Of a DNA stretch of 50,075 bases, positions 16,408 through 24,208 are shown one piece after another. Location: contig JADKCA010000011.1 in assembly GCA_016714795.1 (NCBI GenBank), forward strand, positions 1 through 50,075. Direction: 5' to 3'. The notes beneath the pieces are model-generated. The model was given only the letters and a program-made list of their open reading frames with translations, was not told the origin of the DNA and ran no database searches. This stretch comes from Sphingomonadales bacterium (GTDB taxonomy: Bacteria; Pseudomonadota; Alphaproteobacteria; Sphingomonadales; Sphingomonadaceae). Position numbers and translations under genes: made by a program. Position 1 is the stretch's first letter, and each line of letters opens with the position of its first letter.

Positions 16408-17580
16408 GTGCTCGCCAACCGCGATCAGAGTACAAGACTATGTCGCGTTGCCGTGACCGTCGTGGGCGGCGAACGCATTCGCGCGCTGGTTCCGCCGCCA
16501 CTGCCGCCCAATCCGCCAATTGACATGGCTGGCTTTTCGAAACTGCATGACGAAGCCAATCGCGCACTGGGCCGGCTCGACGGTGTAACCGGCATCCTGC
16601 CAGACGCGGATCTCTTTCTCTATGCTTATGTCCGCAAGGAGGCCGTGCTCTCTTCCCAAATCGAAGGCACCGAATCCTCGCTTTCGGACTTGCTCCTGTT
16701 CGAGAATGACGCAGCCCCAGGCGTTCCGCTCGACGATGTGCAGGAAGTGTCGAACTATGTCGCGGCCATGCGGCATGGCCTTGCCCGCTTGCGCGAAGGA
16801 TTTCCGCTCTCCCTTAGGCTGATCCGTGAGATGCATGCCGAATTGCTGGCGCTCGGACGCGGCGCGACCAAGCAGCCCGGCGAGTTTCGAACATCGCAAA
16901 ACTGGATCGGCGGCACCCGCCCCGGAAACGCGACCTTTGTGCCGCCACCGGTGAACGAGCTGACTGCCTGCCTCGATGCCTTCGAGAAATTTCTACATGA
17001 AGACGATGCGCTGCCGCTGCTCCTCCGCATCGGCATGGCCCATGTCCAGTTCGAGACCATCCACCCATTCCTCAATGGCAATGGCCGTATTGGCCGCCTG
17101 CTCATCGCGCTGCTGCTGTGCGAGGCCAAGGTGCTTCAGGAGCCGATCCTTTACCTCAGCCTCTTTTTCAAGACGCACCGTCAGACCTACTATGATCTGC
17201 TGCAACGCGTGCGCGACAAAGGCGATTGGGAAGCTTGGCTAGCCTTTTTCCTCGAAGGTGTTGTCGAAACGGCAGATCAGGCCGCCGAAACCGCGCGCCG
17301 CTTGCGCAGCCGCTTTGCCGAAGATCGACAACGGATCGAAAAGCTCGGTCGCGCGGCGGGATCGGCGTTGCGCGTGCACGAAATGCTGCAATCGCGACCG
17401 ATCGTCTCGATTGCAGGAGCCACAGCGCAGCTCGGCCTGTCATTGCCGACCGTTCGGGAATCTGTGCGTCATTTGCAGCGCCTCGGTATCCTTGAAGAAA
17501 TCACCGGCAGAAAGCGAGATCGCCAGTTCGCTTACCGGGCCTATCTCGATCTGCTTTCGGAGGGCATCGAGTCGAAGTAA
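16408..17580 (+). CDS. fic: Fic family adenylyltransferase-like protein
   Basis: A 390-residue Fic-domain protein. Fic enzymes usually transfer AMP from ATP to hydroxyl groups of target proteins. The active-site motif HPFLNGNGRIGRLL is complete at about residues 219-232, including the catalytic His and the phosphate-binding GNGR. An N-terminal inhibitory helix motif, SSQIEGTES (about residues 82-90), has the S-x-x-x-E-G pattern of class II Fic proteins, so activity is probably autoinhibited. The C-terminal ~70 residues form a winged-helix-like domain (SIAGATAQLGLSLPTVRESV, then LQRLGILEEITGR). The start is GTG 16408 after GAAGGGA. It is the plus-strand gene after traI and the two small ORFs, and may be cargo or a modulator. 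A second, broken Fic gene lies at 49226. Confidence 0.92.
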   Translation: MLANRDQSTRLCRVAVTVVGGERIRALVPPPLPPNPPIDMAGFSKLHDEANRALGRLDGVTGILPDADLFLYAYVRKEAVLSSQIEGTESSLSDLLLFENDAAPGVPLDDVQEVSNYVAAMRHGLARLREGFPLSLRLIREMHAELLALGRGATKQPGEFRTSQNWIGGTRPGNATFVPPPVNELTACLDAFEKFLHEDDALPLLLRIGMAHVQFETIHPFLNGNGRIGRLLIALLLCEAKVLQEPILYLSLFFKTHRQTYYDLLQRVRDKGDWEAWLAFFLEGVVETADQAAETARRLRSRFAEDRQRIEKLGRAAGSALRVHEMLQSRPIVSIAGATAQLGLSLPTVRESVRHLQRLGILEEITGRKRDRQFAYRAYLDLLSEGIESK

Positions 17581-17678
17581 CGCGCGCTTTATTGAGCAAA
17601 GGCAAGACTTTTCCCCGACGTGGGGAAATGATTGCAGGTGAGCCGCTCTCTTGGTCTTGAACATTGAAGGTCAGGACG

Positions 17679-17888
17679 ATGGACGATGACCACTACAACA
17701 ACGACGATCAATCGCGCTACAGCCCATTTGATCTCCGGAATCCTCTCTACACCGTTTATCTGGGCGATCAGGGCTATCAAACATCCACGGACCGTAATCC
17801 GACCGGAGTGTTCACCTATGGGCAACTCGCCTATGGCGCTCTTGTCTTCATCATCCTCAGCCTCGCAAGCACCTACTTGTTCAACTGA
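17679..17888 (+). CDS. Small C-terminally anchored membrane protein
   Basis: A 69-residue protein starting MDDDHYNNDDQSRYSPFDLR, acidic and Asn/Asp-rich, with one predicted membrane segment at the end (LAYGALVFIILSLASTYLF). The ATG at 17679 is preferred over an upstream in-frame start at 17664 because GGTCAGGA immediately precedes it. No family was recognised. It closes the plus-strand mobilisation cluster and is convergent with traG; the 88-bp gap between them has no clear terminator. Confidence 0.55.
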   Translation: MDDDHYNNDDQSRYSPFDLRNPLYTVYLGDQGYQTSTDRNPTGVFTYGQLAYGALVFIILSLASTYLFN

Positions 17889-17976
17889 TGTATCAACTTT
17901 CACGCCACAGCCGTTCAATCAACACTACACCCTGTCGCGTTGCGCGAAAACGTGTTCTGAACTGTTTGCGATAGAA

Positions 17977-19122
17977 TTATTTCCTGCGAGGCTTGCCTCC
18001 GCGCCTCCGCCTGCCGCCGCCAGCAGCTCCACCAAGTCTGAGGTGAAGATGATCGTCGTGGTCCTTCCACGAACTAACCAGACCTTCGCGAATGAGGGTG
18101 GGATCGTTAAAGAGGAAGGTGGCATCGGGGTTGCGCTCGCGCACCGTCTGAATGAACGCGCGCGTGGTGTCGCGATCATAGTTGACGCTGTTCCACGTCG
18201 TCGGGGCATTTCGCCCATCTAGCCTGAAGGGGCGGATATCGACCTCGCGCCCGCCTTGATGAGCATCATGTCCAGGCATATGGCCACCGCCCGTACGGCT
18301 CATATCGCCGTAACTGACACGCGGCCCTCCTACAGTGGCCCATGTCGCGCCGATGTCGCGTAACTCGCCGACAAACGCCTCGGTGCCGACCTGATCTGCT
18401 CCGCCGGACTGCCGCCCATAGGTCGTGAATCCCGCCCCGCGTGACGGCAAATGGGTATCCACGGGCCCTCCCATCGGTCGATTGTGGGTGCCGACTCGGG
18501 ATGGAGGTGCCCTGTACTGATTGTCGACCGAACCCGGCAGGCCGAGCGTCGTCATCAGGGGGCCGAGGCCCGGACTTGTTCCCGCAAGGCTCGCATGATT
18601 ACGCGCGAATGCTTCGTCCCTGATGGCATCGGCATCCATGCGCGCACCAAAATTCTCTCCACGGAACGCCGCGCCGCCACCCTGGATACGCGCAGCCTCG
18701 GCGCCGATCCTCGTCTGCACAAAGCCCGACAGCCCGGGATCAGAGCTGTCTCGCGTGATGTTCACGTCGGGTGCCTGGCTCATCACCCCAGCCACGCCTT
18801 GGCGACCCCATGCCCGAACCGCCTCTGGAGAGGCAGACGCAGGACCGGACAGCTTCAGGTCTGGTGCCACTGGGAGCACGCCCAGATCACGCGCCATCTC
18901 GTCGCGCTTCTCTCTGCGGAATCGGTCGACCAGCATGTCGCGAACCTGACGCTGCTCGGCGTTCGGGCTGGCAAGGTTTGGTGTAAAGCCGGTGGAGCGC
19001 AACAGATAGTTTTCCGGCCTTTGCAGCTCGGCCGTCATATATTGCGCCAGATCCTGATTGAGATTTGCCGAAAATTTGAGCCCGTTGCTCTGCGCTTCCG
19101 AAAAATCATGGCTGTACCGTGG
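17977..19122 (-). pseudogene. TraG C-terminal part with M74-type murein endopeptidase domain
   Basis: This frame continues the TraG sequence after its premature stop: RYSHDFSEAQSNGLKFSANL joins smoothly to the TraG tail AEERYTT. It carries ~230 residues of linker (GFTPNLASPNAEQRQVRDML), then a peptidase domain resembling MepA (M74). Visible motifs are GDMSRTGGGHMPGHDAHQGG followed by REVDIRPF (His/Asp metal ligands) and, near the end, WKDHDDHLHLRLGG (the HxH element). The last residues are Gly/Arg-rich. The frame is open up to 19284, but the part upstream of about 19122 overlaps TraG coding in another frame and is not protein-like, and no good start or ribosome site is seen. One base indel near 19110-19125 is the simplest explanation; a natural split gene is the alternative. 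Confidence 0.7.
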
Positions 19123-21430
19123 TGTAGCGTTCTTCGGCGGTCGCCGCCTCGATGGACGCACTTCGAGCTTCGGACAACGATGCATCCAGCTTTTGCGACG
19201 CCCCGGACACGGCACTATCCGTCGAGCTCGATGTTTGCCGCATGAAGGTGTCTCGACCTGTGCGAAACTCTTCGGAGGCCACACTGGCGTTCAAGAAGCT
19301 CTGCATATTCGAATAGCCATTTGAGGCCCTGAAATCCTGCTCCGAAACATATCTTGCCGACGTTCCTCCATCCAGGCTCGCCCCAATTCTTCCGCCCGAA
19401 CTGGCGTTTCCCGAAGTTCCAGTACCTCCTGGTTCCTTGCCTCCCTGGACTCCCACATTAGTCGGTTTCGCTTTCGCACCTGCCGGTGCACGACTGGCTT
19501 GAAAACCAATATCCCCCTCAATCGATGCTCGTCCTGACAAAACTGTTTCGCGGGCTATCTTCGTTGACGTTGCTTCATCGAGACCAAACCGATCCTGCAA
19601 CTGCCGCGACAACGTATCGGTCTGAGAATTGACCCGATTATAGGAATCGCTGAGACCGCTGCCGTTTTCAGTCCCGGACGCAACCCGCCGCTCGACGCTA
19701 TCGTAGAGCGATGCCCCGTCCGAACGCACAGCCGACCAAGCTTGCGTCTCCGCATGACGTTTCGAGTTCACAACGCCGAGCCCTTGCGACAGCACCTCGC
19801 GCTGATCCTTGATGAAATCATCCGTTGCGCCAGCGCCGATCGGCATCCGCGACATGCCGCCTTCCGAGTTATAGACTAGCGACCCGTCAGCCGTGTGACT
19901 GATCAATGTGCCGTCGGCCTGGTTCGCGCGCACATAGCCGGACCCAGTCTCATAGGTTGGCGCGGTCCGGTGCTGGTCCATCGTCGTGTTATTGACACTG
20001 CGCGACGCGAGGTTCGATGACCCATAATTATAATTGCCGGTGGTGGCTTCGGCCGCAGCCTGCTCAGCCGCGTTTTGCGAGGGTGCGAGGAAACTCGCCG
20101 AATGGGAGGCGATTGCCATTGCGCCCTTGGCCATACCGGCAGCGATGAAGGGCACCGACATGATCATGTAACCGGCCAATGCGGCCGCATCCTGATTGAT
20201 CTCGCTGACCGGATTGAAGTTGGTCATCGTCATGCCGCCTGCCTGATAGGCGGTCATCGCCGACACCCAGCGGCTCATGAAGATCATGTTGAGGACCACG
20301 AACAGCGGCCCCCAGCTTGCCAGATAAAAGAAGCCCGTAACATAACCCCGCGCAACCGAGAGGCCCCCATTCGGCAAGAGCATGAGGAGAAAGACGATAG
20401 GGAACATCGCGTAGAACACGACGGTCAGCACGATGTTGAGGAGCGGTACCCACTTCATTGCTCCGCCTGCGATCGTCTCATAGGTTTTGCGGGTCTGCAC
20501 GTCTGCTCGGTGCTGGGCAAAGGAATCGATCTGTGATTGAAGTCCCGGCGCGCCGAAGCTCGAGCGCGCCTGCAACACACTATCGATCAGCATCGCCTGC
20601 ATTGTGAGTTGCTGTGCGCTTGTAAGCCCGCCGCCAAACGCTGTGGCTCCGACGGCTGCGATATCAGTGTCGTATTTGGCACTTGCCGCTGCGTTGCCGA
20701 GACCGGGAAAAGTTTGCTTGGCGATCTTGGTCTTGTTCGCCCCATAATAGGCATTCAACGCAGCGACCACCTGCCCGTAACCGACGTTGCACGCGACGAT
20801 CGTCTCGGTTCCGGCGTTGTCGACCATCGACATCGAGAGCGACACCGACCCTGGCCCCATATCGGCCAGCAGGTTCGGCGATTCCATGATCGTCTTGATA
20901 TTCCGGCGCTTGAGCAGGATTTCGTAGAACAGGCAGGATTTCATATACTCCTGCAGATTGGTCGCGATCACGGGATCGATCAGAGTATGGCTCTGGGTGG
21001 ATTCAAGCAGCTTGGCGCCGTAAATGATGCCCCCGCTCGAATATTGCAGCGCATTCGGCATGACGAAGACAGTCTCGGCCCGCTGGGTCAGCCAGTCACC
21101 AACCTGGCTGGTGAAACTGGCCATCATGCCGAGACCAAGTGGAACGTTTGCCACCGTGGCCGGTGCAAGTCCGGGATTGACGCGGTCAGTCACCTTGACG
21201 GTAACGGTCGGGACCATCAGCACCAGATACATGGCGGTTGCCTGGAAGAACCATTTCCACAGGACGCGGTAGTCAAGATTCCACGCCATTGTCAGGAGGG
21301 CGTAGGTGAAGCCCATGACCATCACGACGCGGATCAGCGCCTTGTAGCCACCGCCACCCGCCCAGGCCGCAACCGCGTTCAGGACATTGACGATATATTC
21401 CCCCCCGCCGACCGTGAAAATTTCGAGCAT
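19106..21430 (-). CDS. traG: Mating-pair stabilisation/pilus assembly protein TraG (N-terminal part)
   Basis: A 774-residue inner-membrane protein of the F-type apparatus, needed for pilus assembly through its N-terminal half and for mating-pair stabilisation and entry exclusion through its periplasmic C-terminal half. It opens MLEIFTVGGGEYIVNVLNAV and shows several membrane segments (VMVMGFTYALLTMAW, WFFQATAMYLVLMV, LLNIVLTVVFYAMFPIVFLL, ALAGYMIMSVPFIAAGM). A long, Ser/Thr/Gly-rich periplasmic region follows. The frame stops at 19106 after ERYTTVQP, but another frame carries on, so the complete protein was probably ~1150 residues, longer than F TraG (938). It is the last gene of the operon; the gap to traH is 42 bp. 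Whether the truncated form assembles pili is unknown. Confidence 0.9.
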   Translation of the reverse strand: MLEIFTVGGGEYIVNVLNAVAAWAGGGGYKALIRVVMVMGFTYALLTMAWNLDYRVLWKWFFQATAMYLVLMVPTVTVKVTDRVNPGLAPATVANVPLGLGMMASFTSQVGDWLTQRAETVFVMPNALQYSSGGIIYGAKLLESTQSHTLIDPVIATNLQEYMKSCLFYEILLKRRNIKTIMESPNLLADMGPGSVSLSMSMVDNAGTETIVACNVGYGQVVAALNAYYGANKTKIAKQTFPGLGNAAASAKYDTDIAAVGATAFGGGLTSAQQLTMQAMLIDSVLQARSSFGAPGLQSQIDSFAQHRADVQTRKTYETIAGGAMKWVPLLNIVLTVVFYAMFPIVFLLMLLPNGGLSVARGYVTGFFYLASWGPLFVVLNMIFMSRWVSAMTAYQAGGMTMTNFNPVSEINQDAAALAGYMIMSVPFIAAGMAKGAMAIASHSASFLAPSQNAAEQAAAEATTGNYNYGSSNLASRSVNNTTMDQHRTAPTYETGSGYVRANQADGTLISHTADGSLVYNSEGGMSRMPIGAGATDDFIKDQREVLSQGLGVVNSKRHAETQAWSAVRSDGASLYDSVERRVASGTENGSGLSDSYNRVNSQTDTLSRQLQDRFGLDEATSTKIARETVLSGRASIEGDIGFQASRAPAGAKAKPTNVGVQGGKEPGGTGTSGNASSGGRIGASLDGGTSARYVSEQDFRASNGYSNMQSFLNASVASEEFRTGRDTFMRQTSSSTDSAVSGASQKLDASLSEARSASIEAATAEERYTTVQP

Positions 21431-21472
21431 CGCCTGCCAACCCTTTGCTTCACCCTTGTCCTGACCAGCCGC

Positions 21473-22918
21473 TCACTGGACGCCGGAGGCATTGAGCCCC
21501 CGCGAGAAATTGAGCGCGGCGGAAAAGCCGGGTGCGAGTTTGCGCTGGAGCGTCGTCTCGATCATCATCGCGCGATCGACGATCTGGAACGTCGTGTTCA
21601 CCTTGTCCTGAAGCCGCGACAGCCGGTCAGCCAAACGCGCACGAGAGCGGAACGCCTGATCGCGGAACTCCGCGAGCATATCGGTGTCCGCCTGGTTCAG
21701 ATTGCCGCTGTTGCCCGAGATTGCCTGATCGAGGGTGTGCTGGATGATCGAATCGAGCGTATCGACCGCGACGAGTTCGCTCAGCGTCGAAACCTCGTTG
21801 GTCGAGAGCTGGAATCCGGCAGCCTCATTGACCACAATGATCTTGTAGAGCGGCACCGAGGAAATCCCAAGCAAGGCGCGCTCAGCGGCCGTCAGGGGCT
21901 GATCGAAATGCACCTTCTGCGTCATCTGGCGAATGAGCCCGTCAATCTTCGGTTTCAACGCATTGGGTCCGAGCGCCGCAACAGTTTTGGGGGTCAGGGA
22001 CAAGCATTTCGCACTATCAGCACACCCCCGGATTGAAATCGGCCTGGTTCCGTCGAGCAACGCGTCGAGCATCGCGCTGTCGCCTGGCCCGATGTGATCG
22101 ATGCTGACCGGCCCATCATCACCTCCCGTGCGCGCGCGCACAATGACGGTGCCCACGAGGTTCATGACCAGCTCGCGCATTTCCTGACTCTCATCCTTGA
22201 GCGGAGAGTTGTTGATCATGTCCCACGCGTAATTCTTGTTGGTCGGCTTCTGCGCCTCTAGCGCCGGATCGGTGTTGCTCGCATTGGTTGACGCACGCTC
22301 GCCGCCATTGCCGCACCCGCGCCGCGATTTGGCCCAATCCGCAAACCGGCCTGCTGACGTGCCGATCGACTGACAGATTCTGTCCTCGGCCTTGTCGATG
22401 CGTGGCCAAATCGATCCCACCGCTGCCGCTGCGGCCTCGCAGCTATTTATGTTGAACGAATTCACCTTGTTGGCGATGTCCTGCATGTCTTTGATGACGC
22501 CGGAGATTTGCGGGCTGATACTCTCGATCGCGAGCTGAAACGCAAACCCGATGGCGTTGTTCGCAATCGCCTTGAGCATCGCGACAAATTCGGCCGTGTT
22601 GATGAACGAAAATGACCCGGTGAAAATATCGATCCCGCCACACCCAGCCCTGACCTTGGGGAGCTGCAAATTGGCAGGCGTCACCGTCTTTTGCGGAAAC
22701 CGCGACCAAGCCGACCCAAGCGTGTAATAGCCCGCCGACTGTCCTTGATAGGCACTTGCGCCGGTCGCGTTCGCGGCCGCACCCATGTCGTCGAAATACG
22801 CGGCCATGTCCGACCCGACGCCTGCAAACGCGGGCTGGGCCGTCGGCACCGCCGCCATCGCCGACAAGGCGACCCAGGACACGAAGCGGACGAGCTTGCT
22901 CTTGTGATTTATCGCCAT
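21473..22918 (-). CDS. traH: Conjugal transfer protein TraH
   Basis: A 481-residue periplasmic/outer-membrane-associated protein required for F-pilus assembly. It has an N-terminal signal peptide (MAINHKSKLVRFVSWVALSA with a likely cut after QPAFA). The mature part shows family features: an N-terminal GGSW-like region represented by AAYFDDMGAAANATGASAYQ, the Cys-Gly-Gly motif in VRAGCGGIDIFTGSFSFIN, the central SPQISGVIKDMQDIANKVNS, and C-terminal coiled coil (RARLADRLSRLQDKVNTTFQ). Its start overlaps the traF stop (ATGA at 22915-22918), so the two are coupled. Length is close to F TraH (458). Confidence 0.93.
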   Translation of the reverse strand: MAINHKSKLVRFVSWVALSAMAAVPTAQPAFAGVGSDMAAYFDDMGAAANATGASAYQGQSAGYYTLGSAWSRFPQKTVTPANLQLPKVRAGCGGIDIFTGSFSFINTAEFVAMLKAIANNAIGFAFQLAIESISPQISGVIKDMQDIANKVNSFNINSCEAAAAAVGSIWPRIDKAEDRICQSIGTSAGRFADWAKSRRGCGNGGERASTNASNTDPALEAQKPTNKNYAWDMINNSPLKDESQEMRELVMNLVGTVIVRARTGGDDGPVSIDHIGPGDSAMLDALLDGTRPISIRGCADSAKCLSLTPKTVAALGPNALKPKIDGLIRQMTQKVHFDQPLTAAERALLGISSVPLYKIIVVNEAAGFQLSTNEVSTLSELVAVDTLDSIIQHTLDQAISGNSGNLNQADTDMLAEFRDQAFRSRARLADRLSRLQDKVNTTFQIVDRAMMIETTLQRKLAPGFSAALNFSRGLNASGVQ

Positions 22919-23784
22919 CAGAAATCACTCCCGACTTTGGTGTTGGTGAGCGCGAAGATGCGCTCTTTGATCTCATCGACCGTCATAACCCCGGTGCCGA
23001 TCGGGATCGGCCGCCGCGCCACGGTGTCGTAGAGCACCAGCGCCGGCGTCGCCTTGGAGGTGAGGCCCATCCGCAGATGTTGGCCGGAATCGACGACGTA
23101 ATTAGGGAACACCCGGTTGGGACCGCCATCGAGCGACACCGCAACAACATTGAAACCGCTCGTATCGGCAACCGACTTCAGGATAGGCCCGAAAATCTCG
23201 CAGGCCCCGCAGCTCTGTGCGTAGAAATAGAAGATACCGTAGCGCTGCGAGAGCTGACGCATGACAGTGTCGGTTTCTTCGCGGCGATTATCGATCCAGG
23301 CGCGCTTTCCAAGTGTCGAGACTGGGCGTTGGAGCGTGTAGTCGATCTCCGGGTTTTGCCACATCACGCGCTGCCACTGATCCGAGAAGGTCGAGGCGCG
23401 ATCGAGCTGCTCGCGCTGGAAACGGATATAGGCCGTCACATTGGCCTCGCTCGGATCGAGCACGGCGCGGGCCTTGAGTTCCTCGAGCTGCTTGGTGATG
23501 GCCGCCAGTTGCACAGCCGCAGCCACTGGCTGTGTTGCCGCCGCAGCCTCGCGGGCCCTACGCTTCGCCCGATCACAATAGAACCAGGTTCCGAGCTTGC
23601 GCTCCTTGCAGTAAAACTGGTCCCCAGTCTGCTGATCATCCGGCACCTGATCGCCTGCGCCCGCAACCGCTCCGCGCAGCGCCACAACATCTTGGGACAC
23701 CATGCTCAGGCCGATATCCTGCGCGGGCGCCTGACCGGCCAACGGCAGCGCGCTCAGGGCCATCATGATCTTACCGACTGACAT
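22918..23784 (-). CDS. traF: Conjugal transfer protein TraF (thioredoxin fold)
   Basis: A 288-residue periplasmic protein of the F-type pilus assembly machinery. The signal peptide is MSVGKIMMALSALPLAGQAPAQ. Two cysteines occur in the N-terminal FYCKERKLGTWFYCDRAKRR. A C-terminal thioredoxin-like domain keeps a redox-type CGAC motif (FYFYAQSCGACEIFGPILK, near residue 190) and a cis-Pro-like ATPALVLYD. F TraF lacks the cysteine pair, so here it may be a genuine disulfide enzyme, which makes sense beside a very cysteine-rich TraN. ATG 23784 is chosen for its AAGGAGGC ribosome site over an upstream ATG. The start overlaps the end of the preceding gene by 14 bp. Confidence 0.93.
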   Translation of the reverse strand: MSVGKIMMALSALPLAGQAPAQDIGLSMVSQDVVALRGAVAGAGDQVPDDQQTGDQFYCKERKLGTWFYCDRAKRRAREAAAATQPVAAAVQLAAITKQLEELKARAVLDPSEANVTAYIRFQREQLDRASTFSDQWQRVMWQNPEIDYTLQRPVSTLGKRAWIDNRREETDTVMRQLSQRYGIFYFYAQSCGACEIFGPILKSVADTSGFNVVAVSLDGGPNRVFPNYVVDSGQHLRMGLTSKATPALVLYDTVARRPIPIGTGVMTVDEIKERIFALTNTKVGSDF

Positions 23785-24208
23785 AATTGCCTCCTTCATC
23801 ATCCTTGGTCCCCAGGCTCCACATCGCGCCCTTGATGAGAGGCACTTTGGTTTGACTCAGCACTTCCGCGCCGCGCGGTGTCGTCTGGAACCCAGCGCCA
23901 CCCGTCTCGCGAATGAGAAATTCTTGTCCGACCAGACGGTCGATGAAATCGGAGACTTCGGCTGCCGAGAGCGGGGTTGGAAACCAGTCAAGCAAACTGG
24001 AGACGAGCTCATCGACCGCAACCATCTTGTCGCCGTTGCAGCGAAGCAGGATTGCCCACTCCTGGACCGACACTTCGGCGAGGCCGGAATGAAAGTTTCC
24101 GATCGCAGCGAGTTGCTCGGTGCTGAGCAGATGCGCGTCATCATCGCCTTCCTCCTTTCCTTTCAGGGTCGTCTCGGGCAACTCCCGCTCCCTGCCTGTT
24201 GCGGCCAT
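23771..24208 (-). CDS. Unknown tra-operon protein, winged-helix-like
   Basis: A 145-residue cytoplasmic protein placed between traN and traF. The traN stop and this ATG share one base (TAATG), and its end overlaps traF, so it is firmly part of the operon. The sequence starts MAATGRERELPETTLKGKEE. It then has a pattern suggesting a winged helix or PqqD-like fold: VSVQEWAILLRCNGDKMVAV, DELVSSLLDWFPTPLSAAEV, DFIDRLVGQEFLIRETG. No F-plasmid counterpart was recognised. It could regulate operon expression or chaperone a neighbouring product; neither is shown. Confidence 0.75.
   Translation of the reverse strand: MAATGRERELPETTLKGKEEGDDDAHLLSTEQLAAIGNFHSGLAEVSVQEWAILLRCNGDKMVAVDELVSSLLDWFPTPLSAAEVSDFIDRLVGQEFLIRETGGAGFQTTPRGAEVLSQTKVPLIKGAMWSLGTKDDEGGNYVSR

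Noticed and set aside
18451..19245. 264-residue plus-strand frame opposite the M74 domain
   Set aside because: Antisense to a frame with clear peptidase motifs; no ribosome site or family.
20537..22036. 499-residue open frame on the plus strand
   Set aside because: It lies fully antisense to traG and traH, is rich in His, Arg and Asp as expected from an antisense shadow of GC-rich codons, and shows no domain or ribosome site.
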